This document shows, piece by piece, positions 44,423 to 52,320 of a DNA stretch of 64,000 nt (the first letter of the stretch is position 1; each line of letters starts with the position of its first letter). The notes under the pieces are model-generated. The model was not told the origin of the DNA. It made no database searches and worked only from the letters and a program-made list of their open reading frames with translations. The stretch covers positions 89,155 to 153,154 of the forward strand of contig MWST01000027.1 in assembly GCA_002050235.1 (NCBI GenBank). The letters are read 5' to 3'. Made by a program: the position numbers and the translations under genes. Origin of the DNA: Polyangiaceae bacterium UTPRO1. Lineage in GTDB: Bacteria; Desulfobacterota; Binatia; UTPRO1.

Positions 44423-45828
44423 AACGCGATCGCACGGCCGCCCCCGTCCTGCGATTCTTCGGTGCGACCGGGACGGTGACGGGAAGCCGTTTTCTTCTCG
44501 ATACGCCGCGTGCGCGTGTGCTCATCGACTGCGGGCTCTTCCAGGGCCTGAAGCCGCTGCGGCTGCGCAACTGGAGCTCGTTCCCCGTCGACCCCGCCTC
44601 GATCGACGCCGTCGCGCTCACGCACGCGCACCTCGATCACTCGGGCTACCTCCCGGCCCTCGTCCGCCACGGCTTTCGCGGCCCGATCTACGCGACCGAG
44701 CATACCCACGCCCTCGCGGGCATCGTGCTGCCCGACAGCGCGCATATCCAAGAGGAGGACGCCGGCTACGCCAATCGGCGCGGCACCTCGAAGCACGTGC
44801 CGGCATTGCCGCTCTATACGATCGCCGACGCCGAACGCGCGCTCGATCAGTTCCGTGTCGCTGCCTTCTTCCAGGCGCGCGAGGTCGCCCCTGGCGTCCA
44901 CGCGACGTTCCTCCCGGCCGGGCACATCCTCGGCTCGGCGATGATCCGCCTCGCCATCGACGGACCGCAGCCGCGCACCCTGCTCGTGAGCGGCGACCTC
45001 GGGCGGCCGCAGCATCCGATCCTCATCCCACCGGCCGATCCGCCGGCTGCGGACGTCGTGCTCGTCGAATCCACCTATGGGGATCGTCGGCACGAGGACG
45101 CGGAGGCGCTGGCGCGCTTCGAAGAGACGATCGTGCGCACGGCGGCGCGAGGCGGAACTATCGTGATCCCGTCGTTCGCGGTCGACCGTACCGAGGTGGT
45201 GTTGCTGTACCTCCGCCGCCTCGTCGGTGAAGGGCGGGTGCCGAACCTGCCGGTGTACGTCGACAGCCCGATGGCGCTCGCCGCGCTCGACGTGTACCGG
45301 CAGGCGATTGCCGAGGGCGGCATCGAGATCCGCCCCGACTTCGCCGGCAACGGCGACCCTTTCGATCCGGGCAACCTGATCGAAGCGCGCACCGTCGAGG
45401 AGTCGATGGCGATCAACGAGGCCCAGGGAGCGAGCATCATCGTGTCGGCATCCGGCATGGCGAGCGGCGGGCGCGTGCTGCACCATCTCATGCGCTGCCT
45501 CCCCGATGAGCGCAACGCGGTTCTCCTGGTCGGCTTCCAGGCCGAGGGCACGCGCGGGCGGGCGCTCGCGGACGGGGCGCGCGAGATCAAGATGCACGGG
45601 CGATACGTCGGGGTGCGTGCCGAGGTCGCCTCGGTGCCGGCATTCTCGGTGCACGCGGATCGCGACGAGATCGTGGCGTGGCTGCGCCGGGCGCCGCGGA
45701 CGCCCGAGACGGTCTTCATCGTACACGGCGAGGAGTCCGCGGCGCAGGCCTTGCACGACACGATCGAGCGCGAGCTGCGCTGGGTTGCGGCGGTGCCGCG
45801 CTACGGCGAGTTGGTGCGACTGGATTGA
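44419..45828 (+). CDS. Beta-CASP metallo-beta-lactamase-fold ribonuclease (RNA specificity domain)
   Basis: 469 residues. The metallo-beta-lactamase motifs are THAHLDHSGYLP (zinc site), AGHILGSAMI, SGDLGRPQHP and VESTYGDRRH. The beta-CASP region has VIPSFAVDRTEVVL, YVDSPMALAALDVY and SASGMASGGRVLHHL, and the C-terminal RNA-specificity part has SVHADRDEIVAWL and VFIVHGE. Family members are RNases or RNA-processing exonucleases; DNA-acting members differ in the C-terminal region. Inferred: it degrades RNA to nucleotides that feed the flanking PRPP synthase and AMP phosphorylase. Overlaps prs by 4 nt and lies 13 nt before the phosphorylase. Confidence 0.85.
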   Translation: MKRDRTAAPVLRFFGATGTVTGSRFLLDTPRARVLIDCGLFQGLKPLRLRNWSSFPVDPASIDAVALTHAHLDHSGYLPALVRHGFRGPIYATEHTHALAGIVLPDSAHIQEEDAGYANRRGTSKHVPALPLYTIADAERALDQFRVAAFFQAREVAPGVHATFLPAGHILGSAMIRLAIDGPQPRTLLVSGDLGRPQHPILIPPADPPAADVVLVESTYGDRRHEDAEALARFEETIVRTAARGGTIVIPSFAVDRTEVVLLYLRRLVGEGRVPNLPVYVDSPMALAALDVYRQAIAEGGIEIRPDFAGNGDPFDPGNLIEARTVEESMAINEAQGASIIVSASGMASGGRVLHHLMRCLPDERNAVLLVGFQAEGTRGRALADGAREIKMHGRYVGVRAEVASVPAFSVHADRDEIVAWLRRAPRTPETVFIVHGEESAAQALHDTIERELRWVAAVPRYGELVRLD

Positions 45829-45841
45829 AGGGGGAGCGCGC

Positions 45842-47347
45842 GTGTTCCGACTAAAGCATTTCTGCGTCGATACCATGCGCGAACACGTCGTCCTCGTGCA
45901 CGAAGAGACGGTGCGGGCAGGTGCGCTGGGATTCAACGTTCTCGATCGCGTGCGCGTCGTCGGTACCGATCCGGCAACCGGAGTCGAGCGCGAGCTCACC
46001 GGCACGCTCAATTTCTGCCGCGACGCGCTGATCGCCGCCGACGAGATCGGTCTCTCCGACGTGGCGTTTCGCGATCTCGGCCTCCCGGAAGGCGCCCTGG
46101 TCGATGCGACGATCGCCCCTGCGCCGCGCAGCGTCGACCTGGTGCGCGCCAAGCTTCGCGGCGAGCGTCTCGACCGGGCGGCCTTCGACGCGATCCTCTC
46201 CGACGTCGTCCGCCACCGCTATTCGCGGGTCGAGCTCGCGATGTTCGTCCTCGCCTGCGCGCTGCGGACGCTCGACGAGCAGGAGATCGTAGACTTCACC
46301 CGGGCGATGATCGCGCGCGGCCGGAGCCTCGACTTCGGGTCGGGGCCGATCGCCGACAAGCATTGTATCGGCGGCATCCCCGGCCACCGCACCACCATGA
46401 TCGTCGTGCCGATCCTGGCCGCGCTCGGCGTAACGATCCCGAAGACCTCGTCGCGCGCCATCACGAGCCCGGCCGGCACCGCCGACACGATGGCGCTCCT
46501 CGCCGAGGTCGCCCTGCCGCCCGTAGAACTCCATCGCGTCGTCGAGCATGCCGGCGCGTGTATCGCCTGGGGAGGAGCGCTCGATCTAGCGCCGGCCGAC
46601 GACATCCTCATCACCGTCGAGCGGCCGATGGAGATCGACACCGAGCCGCAGATGGTGGCCTCGATCCTCGCCAAGAAGAAGACGGCCGGGGCGACGCACG
46701 TGCTGATCGACATCCCGGTCGGACCGACGGCGAAGGTGCGCAACCACGCCGCCGCCGAGCGCCTGGCGGCGCTTTTTCGAGCCGTCGCCGAGGCGATCGA
46801 GCTTCGCGTCGAGACGCTCATCACCGAGGCGCGCGGTCCGATCGGGCGCGGCATCGGGCCGCGCCTCGAAGCGCTCGACGTGCTGTCGGTGCTGCACCGC
46901 GACGCCGCGGCACCTCTCGACCTGCGCGAGAAGTCGCTCTATCTCGCCGCGCGCCTGCTCGAGATGGTCGGCGCCGTGCCGGCGGCGGGCGGCTACCACG
47001 CCGCGCAGCAGGCGCTCGACGCGGGCGCTGCCGCCGCCGCGTTCGAGCGGATCGTCGCCGCTCAGGGACGGCGCGAGCTTCCCCCCGAGGCTCGCTATAA
47101 GGGGATAGTCCCGGCCCCAGCCGACGGCCGCATCGCCGAGATCGACTGTTGGGAGATCGCACGGGTAGCAAAGCGCGCCGGCGCGCCCGCGAACGTCGTT
47201 GCCGGCGTGAAGCTTCTGCGCACCCTCGGCGACGTCGTGACACGCGGCGAGCCGCTCTTCGAGGTCCACGCGCAGAGCAAGACGCAGCTCGACTTCGCGT
47301 GCGCGTATGCGAAGGCGCATCCGGGCATCGTGCGCTACGGATTCTGA
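45842..47347 (+). CDS. AMP phosphorylase (thymidine phosphorylase family)
   Basis: 501 residues from a GTG with a GGGGGAG site. Motifs: SGPIADKHCIGGIPGHRTTM, which distinguishes AMP phosphorylases from thymidine phosphorylases (KHSTGG), then TSSRAITSPAGTADTMALLA and an N-terminal extension (about 85 residues) as in archaeal DeoA-like enzymes. Reaction: AMP + phosphate to adenine + ribose 1,5-bisphosphate. In archaea the product goes to ribulose bisphosphate and RuBisCO III. No R15P isomerase or RuBisCO gene lies in this window, so the fate of the product here is unclear. The last gene of the PRPP-beta-CASP operon. Confidence 0.85.
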   Translation: MFRLKHFCVDTMREHVVLVHEETVRAGALGFNVLDRVRVVGTDPATGVERELTGTLNFCRDALIAADEIGLSDVAFRDLGLPEGALVDATIAPAPRSVDLVRAKLRGERLDRAAFDAILSDVVRHRYSRVELAMFVLACALRTLDEQEIVDFTRAMIARGRSLDFGSGPIADKHCIGGIPGHRTTMIVVPILAALGVTIPKTSSRAITSPAGTADTMALLAEVALPPVELHRVVEHAGACIAWGGALDLAPADDILITVERPMEIDTEPQMVASILAKKKTAGATHVLIDIPVGPTAKVRNHAAAERLAALFRAVAEAIELRVETLITEARGPIGRGIGPRLEALDVLSVLHRDAAAPLDLREKSLYLAARLLEMVGAVPAAGGYHAAQQALDAGAAAAAFERIVAAQGRRELPPEARYKGIVPAPADGRIAEIDCWEIARVAKRAGAPANVVAGVKLLRTLGDVVTRGEPLFEVHAQSKTQLDFACAYAKAHPGIVRYGF

Positions 47348-47363
47348 CTTGGCGGCGCGGCTC

Positions 47364-47888
47364 CTACGAGCGCTCGGCGCGGATCGCCGCCGCCGCCCCG
47401 GTGATCAGGAGAGCGACGCCGACGAAGGCGCCGCCGATCGCGACCCAGAAGAGCAGGTTCACGAGCGCGTTCGCCGACGGGGCCGTCAGAGCCAGACCGC
47501 GAACTCCGAAGCTCGCGCCGAAGACCGACGCGATGACGTTTCCATAGGCGGCAGCCGCGAGCGCCCAGAGGAGCCAGCGTTCCTGGTTCACCGAGAGCGC
47601 GAGCGAGCCGCCGGCGGCACCAGCGAGCATCATCAACATACCGTTCAGGAGCCCTTCGAGGTGAGCCATCCGCCAGGCGCGCTCTTCCCCGACGAGCTGA
47701 CCGGTGAGGACGAGCGCGTGCGGGAACCCGGTGAGGAGCCCGAGCATGACGACTACGGCTCCATGGAACACGAGGCTGGCGCGGATGCGGGGATTCAAGG
47801 CTACGGACCATAGCAGGAGCGGGTGCCTCCGGGGCAACGTCGACGAACGAGCGTTCCGCCGGGTCGCCGGCTCCCGGGTCGGCGCCAT
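47364..47888 (-). CDS. Membrane protein of the HabA/StyC (hydroxylaminobenzene mutase / styrene-oxide isomerase) type
   Basis: 174 residues from ATG 47888; TTG 47798 would remove a polar 30-residue N-terminus not seen in relatives. Four hydrophobic helices. NPRIRASLVFHGAVVVMLGL and RMAHLEGLLNGMLMMLAGA resemble the GLLTGF ... SxHLEGLxNGM pattern of hydroxylaminobenzene mutases and the RAHxxPxLNGM of styrene-oxide isomerase. Known: in StyC the corresponding His binds haem b. Inferred: a haem-binding four-helix membrane protein, perhaps an isomerase or a redox sensor. It starts divergently from the TerB/J gene. Confidence 0.6.
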   Translation of the reverse strand: MAPTREPATRRNARSSTLPRRHPLLLWSVALNPRIRASLVFHGAVVVMLGLLTGFPHALVLTGQLVGEERAWRMAHLEGLLNGMLMMLAGAAGGSLALSVNQERWLLWALAAAAYGNVIASVFGASFGVRGLALTAPSANALVNLLFWVAIGGAFVGVALLITGAAAAIRAERS

Positions 47889-47968
47889 GTTTTCCGCTTT
47901 TTCAGGAAGCCGCGGGCGCATCCTTGCCAAAAATGAAAAGCCGCGGCGGAACGACGCGGCTCCCGGGC

Positions 47969-47984
47969 TGGCATAGGCTTCGCT
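47969..47984 (+). promoter_or_regulatory. Sigma-54-type element upstream of the TerB/J gene
   Basis: TGGCATAGGCTTCGCT has a good TGGCA -24 box and GC at -12 with exact spacing; the -12 T13 is C. The predicted start is 47995, the A of the ATG itself, which would make the message fully leaderless. Confidence 0.4.
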
Positions 47985-47994
47985 CGAGACCGGC

Positions 47995-48720
47995 ATGGTG
48001 AACATCGATCCGCGTCGTTCGCTGGCGCGCCTCGCTGCCGCGGTCATGGCCGCCGACGCCCGTGTGACTACCTCGGAGATCGCCGCCGTTTCGGAATTGG
48101 TTCGGCTCGGTCTCGGAACGCTCGAGACCGCTACCCGGGAGGAACTGGCGCTGGCCGCCAAAGACCCGATCGACGTCGACGCTGCATGCGCCGCTCTGCT
48201 CGCGGTGTACCCCGAGGGCGGCGAGACGATCCTCGCTGCTCTGGCCGACATCGCGGCTAGCGACGGCGAGCTGGATCCGCGCGAGATCGCGTTGCTCGGA
48301 CGCATCGGTGATGCGTTGGGCGTGGTCCCGTCTGTCGTCGCCCACGTGGTGCGGAGCGCGGCGGCTGCGGCGGGCGCTTCGGTGCTGCGGGAGGTGCGTG
48401 CGCAAGGTGAGCGGCCCCGTACCCCCAAGGACGAGCCGGCGGCGGTGCCGGCGATATCGACGACCGAGGCGCCGCCCTCGTCGGTTGTGTCGGGAGCCGT
48501 GTCGGAGGCGTCGTTGGCTGCGGCCTACGCGGTTCTCGGGCTCGAGCCCGGCACTGCGGCCGCCACCGTCGAGGATGCGTATCGGGCGGTGATCGAGCGT
48601 TATCAACCGGTCAAGGTGCTCGATCTCGGACCCGAGTTCGCGGTCCTCGCGGTGCGTCGACTTGCTACCGCTACCGCCGCGTACGTTGCGATCAACGAGG
48701 CGGGCGCGGCTAGATCGTGA
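47995..48720 (+). CDS. TerB-like and degenerate J-domain protein (DjlA-like)
   Basis: 241 residues. The N-terminal part (about 1-125) is helical and TerB-like: MAADARVTTSEIAAVSELV and DIAASDGELDPREIALLGRI each carry acidic loops of the TerB type. After a Pro/Ala-rich linker, a C-terminal J-like domain (AYAVLGLEPGTAAATVEDAYR ... YVAINEAG) reads RYQPVKV where DnaJ proteins have HPD, so DnaK ATPase stimulation is unlikely. Known: DjlA combines TerB with a functional J-domain and a membrane anchor. No anchor is seen here. Probable role: stress-related scaffolding. No ribosome site before the ATG. Confidence 0.65.
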   Translation: MVNIDPRRSLARLAAAVMAADARVTTSEIAAVSELVRLGLGTLETATREELALAAKDPIDVDAACAALLAVYPEGGETILAALADIAASDGELDPREIALLGRIGDALGVVPSVVAHVVRSAAAAAGASVLREVRAQGERPRTPKDEPAAVPAISTTEAPPSSVVSGAVSEASLAAAYAVLGLEPGTAAATVEDAYRAVIERYQPVKVLDLGPEFAVLAVRRLATATAAYVAINEAGAARS

Positions 48721-48764
48721 GCGTGGTTGCCGACACCGTTGCAGCTCGAGCTCGCGGCGCGCCC

Positions 48765-48780
48765 AGGCATCTTTCACGCT
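48765..48780 (+). promoter_or_regulatory. Weak sigma-54-type element upstream of the third trihaem cytochrome
   Basis: AGGCATCTTTCACGCT keeps GGCA and GC at the right spacing but lacks the first T and the TT of the -12 box. The predicted start would be 48791, three bases before ATG 48794. An AAAAGG ribosome site lies between, which argues against it. Confidence 0.25.
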
Positions 48781-48793
48781 GAAAAGGTCCACG

Positions 48794-49708
48794 ATGCGCG
48801 TCGCCGTCCCGGTCGTCGTGGCGCTCGCCGTTGGCGCGACAGTTGCGGCTAGCGCGTGCCGAGTTTCGCCGTCTCCGCGGACCACAGCCGCGCACCGTCA
48901 CCCGCAGGTGGCGCGCCGAGCAGCCAAGATCGCGCGCGGCGAAGCCACGTACGCCGCGTACTGCGCTCACTGCCACGGCCAGCGCCGGGACGGGCAGGGG
49001 GAGTTGGCCGCGTTGTTGGACATGCATCCGGCAGACCTGCGCGCACCCGTGCTCTTCGCGGCAAGCGACGACGATCTCGCTGCTCGACTGGCGCGCGGTA
49101 CGCCGCTTCGCGTGCCTGCCGGATCGGCCTCGGTCGGACGCCGCTTCGAAGCGGAGGCGGTCGCTACCTATGTCGCGGGGCTCGGAACGGCCGACTGGAC
49201 CGTACTGCGAGCCGGGCGCATCGTCTACGAGGAGTCCTGTGCTGCCTGCCATGGGCCGTACGGCCGTGTGCAAGGCGCGGTAGCGCGTTGGCTCGGCGCG
49301 CCCGACCTGATTGCGGTGCGCGAGCGCATCAGCGACGCGAGCTTGGCCCGCATCGCCAACTCAGGAACTGGCCTCATGCCGCCTCTGCACGCCGAGTTCG
49401 ACGCCGCCGAGCGGCGTTCGCTCGCTGCCTATGTTCGTCATCTCTCGGACGGCTTCCGCGTCTACGACACGTACTGCGCCGACTGCCACGGGGACGATGG
49501 AGCGGGTCCGCATACGGACGCACTCGTGCCGCCGGCTACGGCGGCGCCGCCGATCGCGGGCTCGTACCCGCGGGCGAAGCTCCTCCACATGCTCGACCGT
49601 GAGCGCGGGCTCATGCCGCACTTTCGGGGCGTCCTCGACGAGGAGCGCCTCCGCGACACTGCCGCCTACCTGCGGGCGGCTGCAAGAGCAGCGACGCCCG
49701 GGCACTGA
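48794..49708 (+). CDS. Trihaem c-type cytochrome lipoprotein (paralogue C)
   Basis: 304 residues. The signal MRVAVPVVVALAVGATVAASAC ends in an ASAC lipobox, so Cys22 should be lipidated. Haem sites: CAHCH, CAACH and CADCH. Each begins a cytochrome c domain with the same lengths and the same Met loops (GLMPPLHAEF, GLMPHFRGVL) as the genes at 26451 and 30416. It is closest in layout to paralogue A, including the DLRAP, RAGRIVYEESCAACHGPYG and VYDTYCADCHGDDG blocks. Likely a membrane-tethered electron carrier. AAAAGG lies upstream of ATG 48794. Confidence 0.85.
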   Translation: MRVAVPVVVALAVGATVAASACRVSPSPRTTAAHRHPQVARRAAKIARGEATYAAYCAHCHGQRRDGQGELAALLDMHPADLRAPVLFAASDDDLAARLARGTPLRVPAGSASVGRRFEAEAVATYVAGLGTADWTVLRAGRIVYEESCAACHGPYGRVQGAVARWLGAPDLIAVRERISDASLARIANSGTGLMPPLHAEFDAAERRSLAAYVRHLSDGFRVYDTYCADCHGDDGAGPHTDALVPPATAAPPIAGSYPRAKLLHMLDRERGLMPHFRGVLDEERLRDTAAYLRAAARAATPGH

Positions 49709-49784
49709 AGTCTAGCGACGCGGCGTGCGCCGATCATGGAGGTCCGCCGGGTGCGCGTCGTCCGTGCCGCCCGGCAGCGGCATC

Positions 49785-50726
49785 TCAGCGGGTGCGGCGA
49801 CGGGCGTCGTTCTTGGCGACGCGCGGATTCCGCTCCGCCGCTCGCGGCGACTCGATCTGACGGTAGAGCGTCAGGACCGTGTCGATGTACGCATCGGAGC
49901 GGTTGTACTGCCAGATCACGCGCCGGCGCTCGGCGAGCGTGAGGTTCGAACGCCAGCCGTTTGCCGCCAGGAAGCGCGCGCACGAGGCGGCGGCGTCATC
50001 CATGTCGTAGAGGCTCACATGCCCGTCGCCGTTGCCGTCGACGCCGTAGCGGAGGTAGCTCGTCGGCAGGAACTGCGGGAATCCGAAGGCGCCGGCGCTC
50101 GAGCCCTCGATGTCGAGCGGGTCTAGGTGGAGGCGTTCGGCCATCGCGAATACGCCACGGACCTCCGGGTAGAAGGTGCGTTCCAGATAGGCGGCTCGCT
50201 CGTGTACTCGGGCTGCGATTGCCGGATCTGCAGGATCGCCAGCGTGGTCGAGGACGTTGCGCGCGAGATTGGCGGGCTCGTTTGCCATCGCCAGACGGGC
50301 CAGCCGATGCAGGACGCTGCTGGATCCGGTGGCGTTTCCGCACGAGCTCTCGACGTGGACGATCGCGGCGATCAGGCCAGCCGGTACACCTTCGCGCGCT
50401 TCGGCATTCCGGAAAGCAGAAGCGTAGCGAGCGCGGCAGCGTTCGGCGGCGCGGACGCTCGCAGGGCTCCGGAGCTGCCGATAACGGGTACTGCTCTCGT
50501 GCGGCGCGAGTGCGAATCGGAGACCGTCGAAAGCTGGCATGCGCGGATCGGTGAACGCCGCCGCCACGTCGGCGCGCGGCACGCCGTCATAGGCGAGCTT
50601 GTCGACCAGATAACGCCAGCCGCGGCGTTCCAGAACGGCTTCGTCGGCGCTCGCCGTTGCCTGGACCGCGATCGCAGCCAGGAGCACACCGACGAACGTA
50701 ACGAGAATCGGCGTCCGGATGATCAC
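49785..50726 (-). CDS. MltB-type lytic transglycosylase
   Basis: About 313 residues. GTG 50726 is chosen because AGGGAG lies 5 nt upstream, and the signal VIIRTPILVTFVGVLLAAIA begins there; ATGs at 50744 and 50774 are alternatives. The SLT_2 domain has VPAGLIAAIVHVESSCGN, with the catalytic Glu of the HVES block, then IEGSSAGAFGFPQFLPTSYL and DGHVSLYDMDDAAASCARFL. Reaction: cleavage of peptidoglycan between MurNAc and GlcNAc, giving 1,6-anhydroMurNAc. No lipobox is seen at the signal end (ATASADEA), unlike E. coli MltB, so the protein is likely soluble in the periplasm. Confidence 0.85.
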   Translation of the reverse strand: MIIRTPILVTFVGVLLAAIAVQATASADEAVLERRGWRYLVDKLAYDGVPRADVAAAFTDPRMPAFDGLRFALAPHESSTRYRQLRSPASVRAAERCRARYASAFRNAEAREGVPAGLIAAIVHVESSCGNATGSSSVLHRLARLAMANEPANLARNVLDHAGDPADPAIAARVHERAAYLERTFYPEVRGVFAMAERLHLDPLDIEGSSAGAFGFPQFLPTSYLRYGVDGNGDGHVSLYDMDDAAASCARFLAANGWRSNLTLAERRRVIWQYNRSDAYIDTVLTLYRQIESPRAAERNPRVAKNDARRRTR

Positions 50727-50822
50727 GATCTCTCCCTGTAGCATGAGCCCGGCACTTTGGCTGCCTCCGTGCACCAGTCTAGCCGTCCCGAATAGGGTTG
50801 GAGAAAGCCGTCGCTACTAGAG

Positions 50823-52211
50823 CTAGACCTCGCGCCGATGAGAGTGTGCGCCCTCGGAAAGGGGCTTGCCAGGCGCTAAGTCGATGCTCCGCGCAGCATT
50901 TGCGGCCGGAGGCGTCCGGAGAGCATGCGTTGCGCTCGACGACCGCATCGCGAGCTCCACGAGTGCGGCTGCGGCGAACATTACGAGATATGGATCGAGG
51001 GGCAGTCGGAAGCGCGTGCAGGTTGTGAGGACCGCATAGGTGCCGGCTATCGATGCGACGAGACCGTAGACGAGGGCCAGGCCGCGGCCGCGGCCGCGAC
51101 ACCACCAGGCCCCGAGCAATGCGAGGACCAGGATCGGTATGTAGGCTGCAATCGCAGCGCTGCGTTTCAAGCTGCTCGTGTCGATGTTGGTGGTGAGCGT
51201 CTTGGAGAAGGGGAGAAAGAGAACGCCGAGCTTGCGGATGAAGAGGGCGAAGGCGCGATCGGGATGTGTGCGAATGAACTCTACCGCGAGCGGTCCGAGC
51301 ACGGCGTCGTAGGCGAGGTTCGCATCGCCGTGCTCGGCGTATGCGGCTTCGATCCTCTGCGCTGCGTCCCGGTAGCGCGCCTCGACCGCCACGCGTTCCG
51401 CAGCCGGCAGGGCGGCAACCCGCTCTTTCCATACAGCCTGGTCGAAGAAGAGCTCGCGGTCATCGGGGTCGGCGTCGGCGCCCTCGTTGTTGCCCTGCCA
51501 GAGCTTGGTTCCGAAGCCGGTACTGACTACTACCGGCGTTCCGAGGACGTAGTAGTTGCGGAGGGTCCAGGGCAGGATCATGAGCCCGATGCTGCCGACC
51601 ATGAGCCCTGCCGACGCCAGGCGCCGAACGAGCGGCGCGCGCATCGCCCACACGAGCGCAGCAACCAGTGCGGGTAGATAGGCGAGGAAGATCGGTCGCG
51701 CCAGGGAGGCGAGCGCGAAGCTGGCGCCGGTGGCTAATAACCAGGGTCTGCGCGGAGTGTCGTCGAGGACGTGGACGGCGCACCAGAGGGTGAGCGCTAC
51801 CAGCAAGGTGAAAATGCACTCTACGTAGAAGACGCCGCTCAGGTAGACGTGCGGAAGGTAGACCGCCATCAGGAGGCCGCTCACGAGACCGACGCGTGCG
51901 TCGAGGAGTCGCGTTGCCGTCGCGGCGACGAGCACGCAGGTGAGCGCGCCCATGAATGCCTGCCCGAGGCGGGCGACCAGGTAGTGCTCGCCGAACAGCC
52001 GAAAGACGACCGCCAGATAGCCCGGAAGCACGGGATTGGCGCGATAGCTTCCGGAGACGTACCCATCGCCGGATGCGAGATGACGAGCGACGGATACGAA
52101 CTCGTGCTCGTCCGCCCATACGAGCGTTTCGGGAAGGGTGACGATCCAGGCGACGCGCACCGCGAGGGCGATCGCGAAGATCGAGAGGGACGCGGCGGCG
52201 GCGCGGTGCAC
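50823..52211 (-). CDS. GT39/ArnT-like membrane glycosyltransferase
   Basis: 462 residues with about ten membrane helices. The first periplasmic loop has WADEHEFVSVARHLASGDGYV, in which the acidic pair resembles the catalytic Asp/Glu of PMT/ArnT glycosyltransferases. Conserved NPVLPGYLAVVFRLFGEHYL and LARPIFLAYLPALVA follow, and the later loop has GFGTKLWQGNNEGAD. The C-terminal 40 residues are polar. Such proteins transfer sugars from polyprenyl-phosphate donors to lipid A, glycans or proteins in the periplasm. The acceptor is unknown. It stands alone between the transglycosylase and the HhH gene, both on the same strand but with gaps of about 100 nt. Confidence 0.75.
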   Translation of the reverse strand: MHRAAAASLSIFAIALAVRVAWIVTLPETLVWADEHEFVSVARHLASGDGYVSGSYRANPVLPGYLAVVFRLFGEHYLVARLGQAFMGALTCVLVAATATRLLDARVGLVSGLLMAVYLPHVYLSGVFYVECIFTLLVALTLWCAVHVLDDTPRRPWLLATGASFALASLARPIFLAYLPALVAALVWAMRAPLVRRLASAGLMVGSIGLMILPWTLRNYYVLGTPVVVSTGFGTKLWQGNNEGADADPDDRELFFDQAVWKERVAALPAAERVAVEARYRDAAQRIEAAYAEHGDANLAYDAVLGPLAVEFIRTHPDRAFALFIRKLGVLFLPFSKTLTTNIDTSSLKRSAAIAAYIPILVLALLGAWWCRGRGRGLALVYGLVASIAGTYAVLTTCTRFRLPLDPYLVMFAAAALVELAMRSSSATHALRTPPAANAARSIDLAPGKPLSEGAHSHRREV

Positions 52212-52320
52212 GGAGCTGCAGACTACTACGGTTGCTGCGGATGAGCGATCGTCGAAATCGCCGTGCCGGGATCGTGATGCGGCGCTTTCGGGGGCGGACG
52301 CCGGCTAGCGCGTGGCGTCG

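Noticed and set aside
47916..47929. A TGGCAAG -24-like box on the minus strand upstream of the HabA-like gene
   Set aside because: The -12 box is one nucleotide out of register (GG-N9-GC), which sigma-54 tolerates badly.
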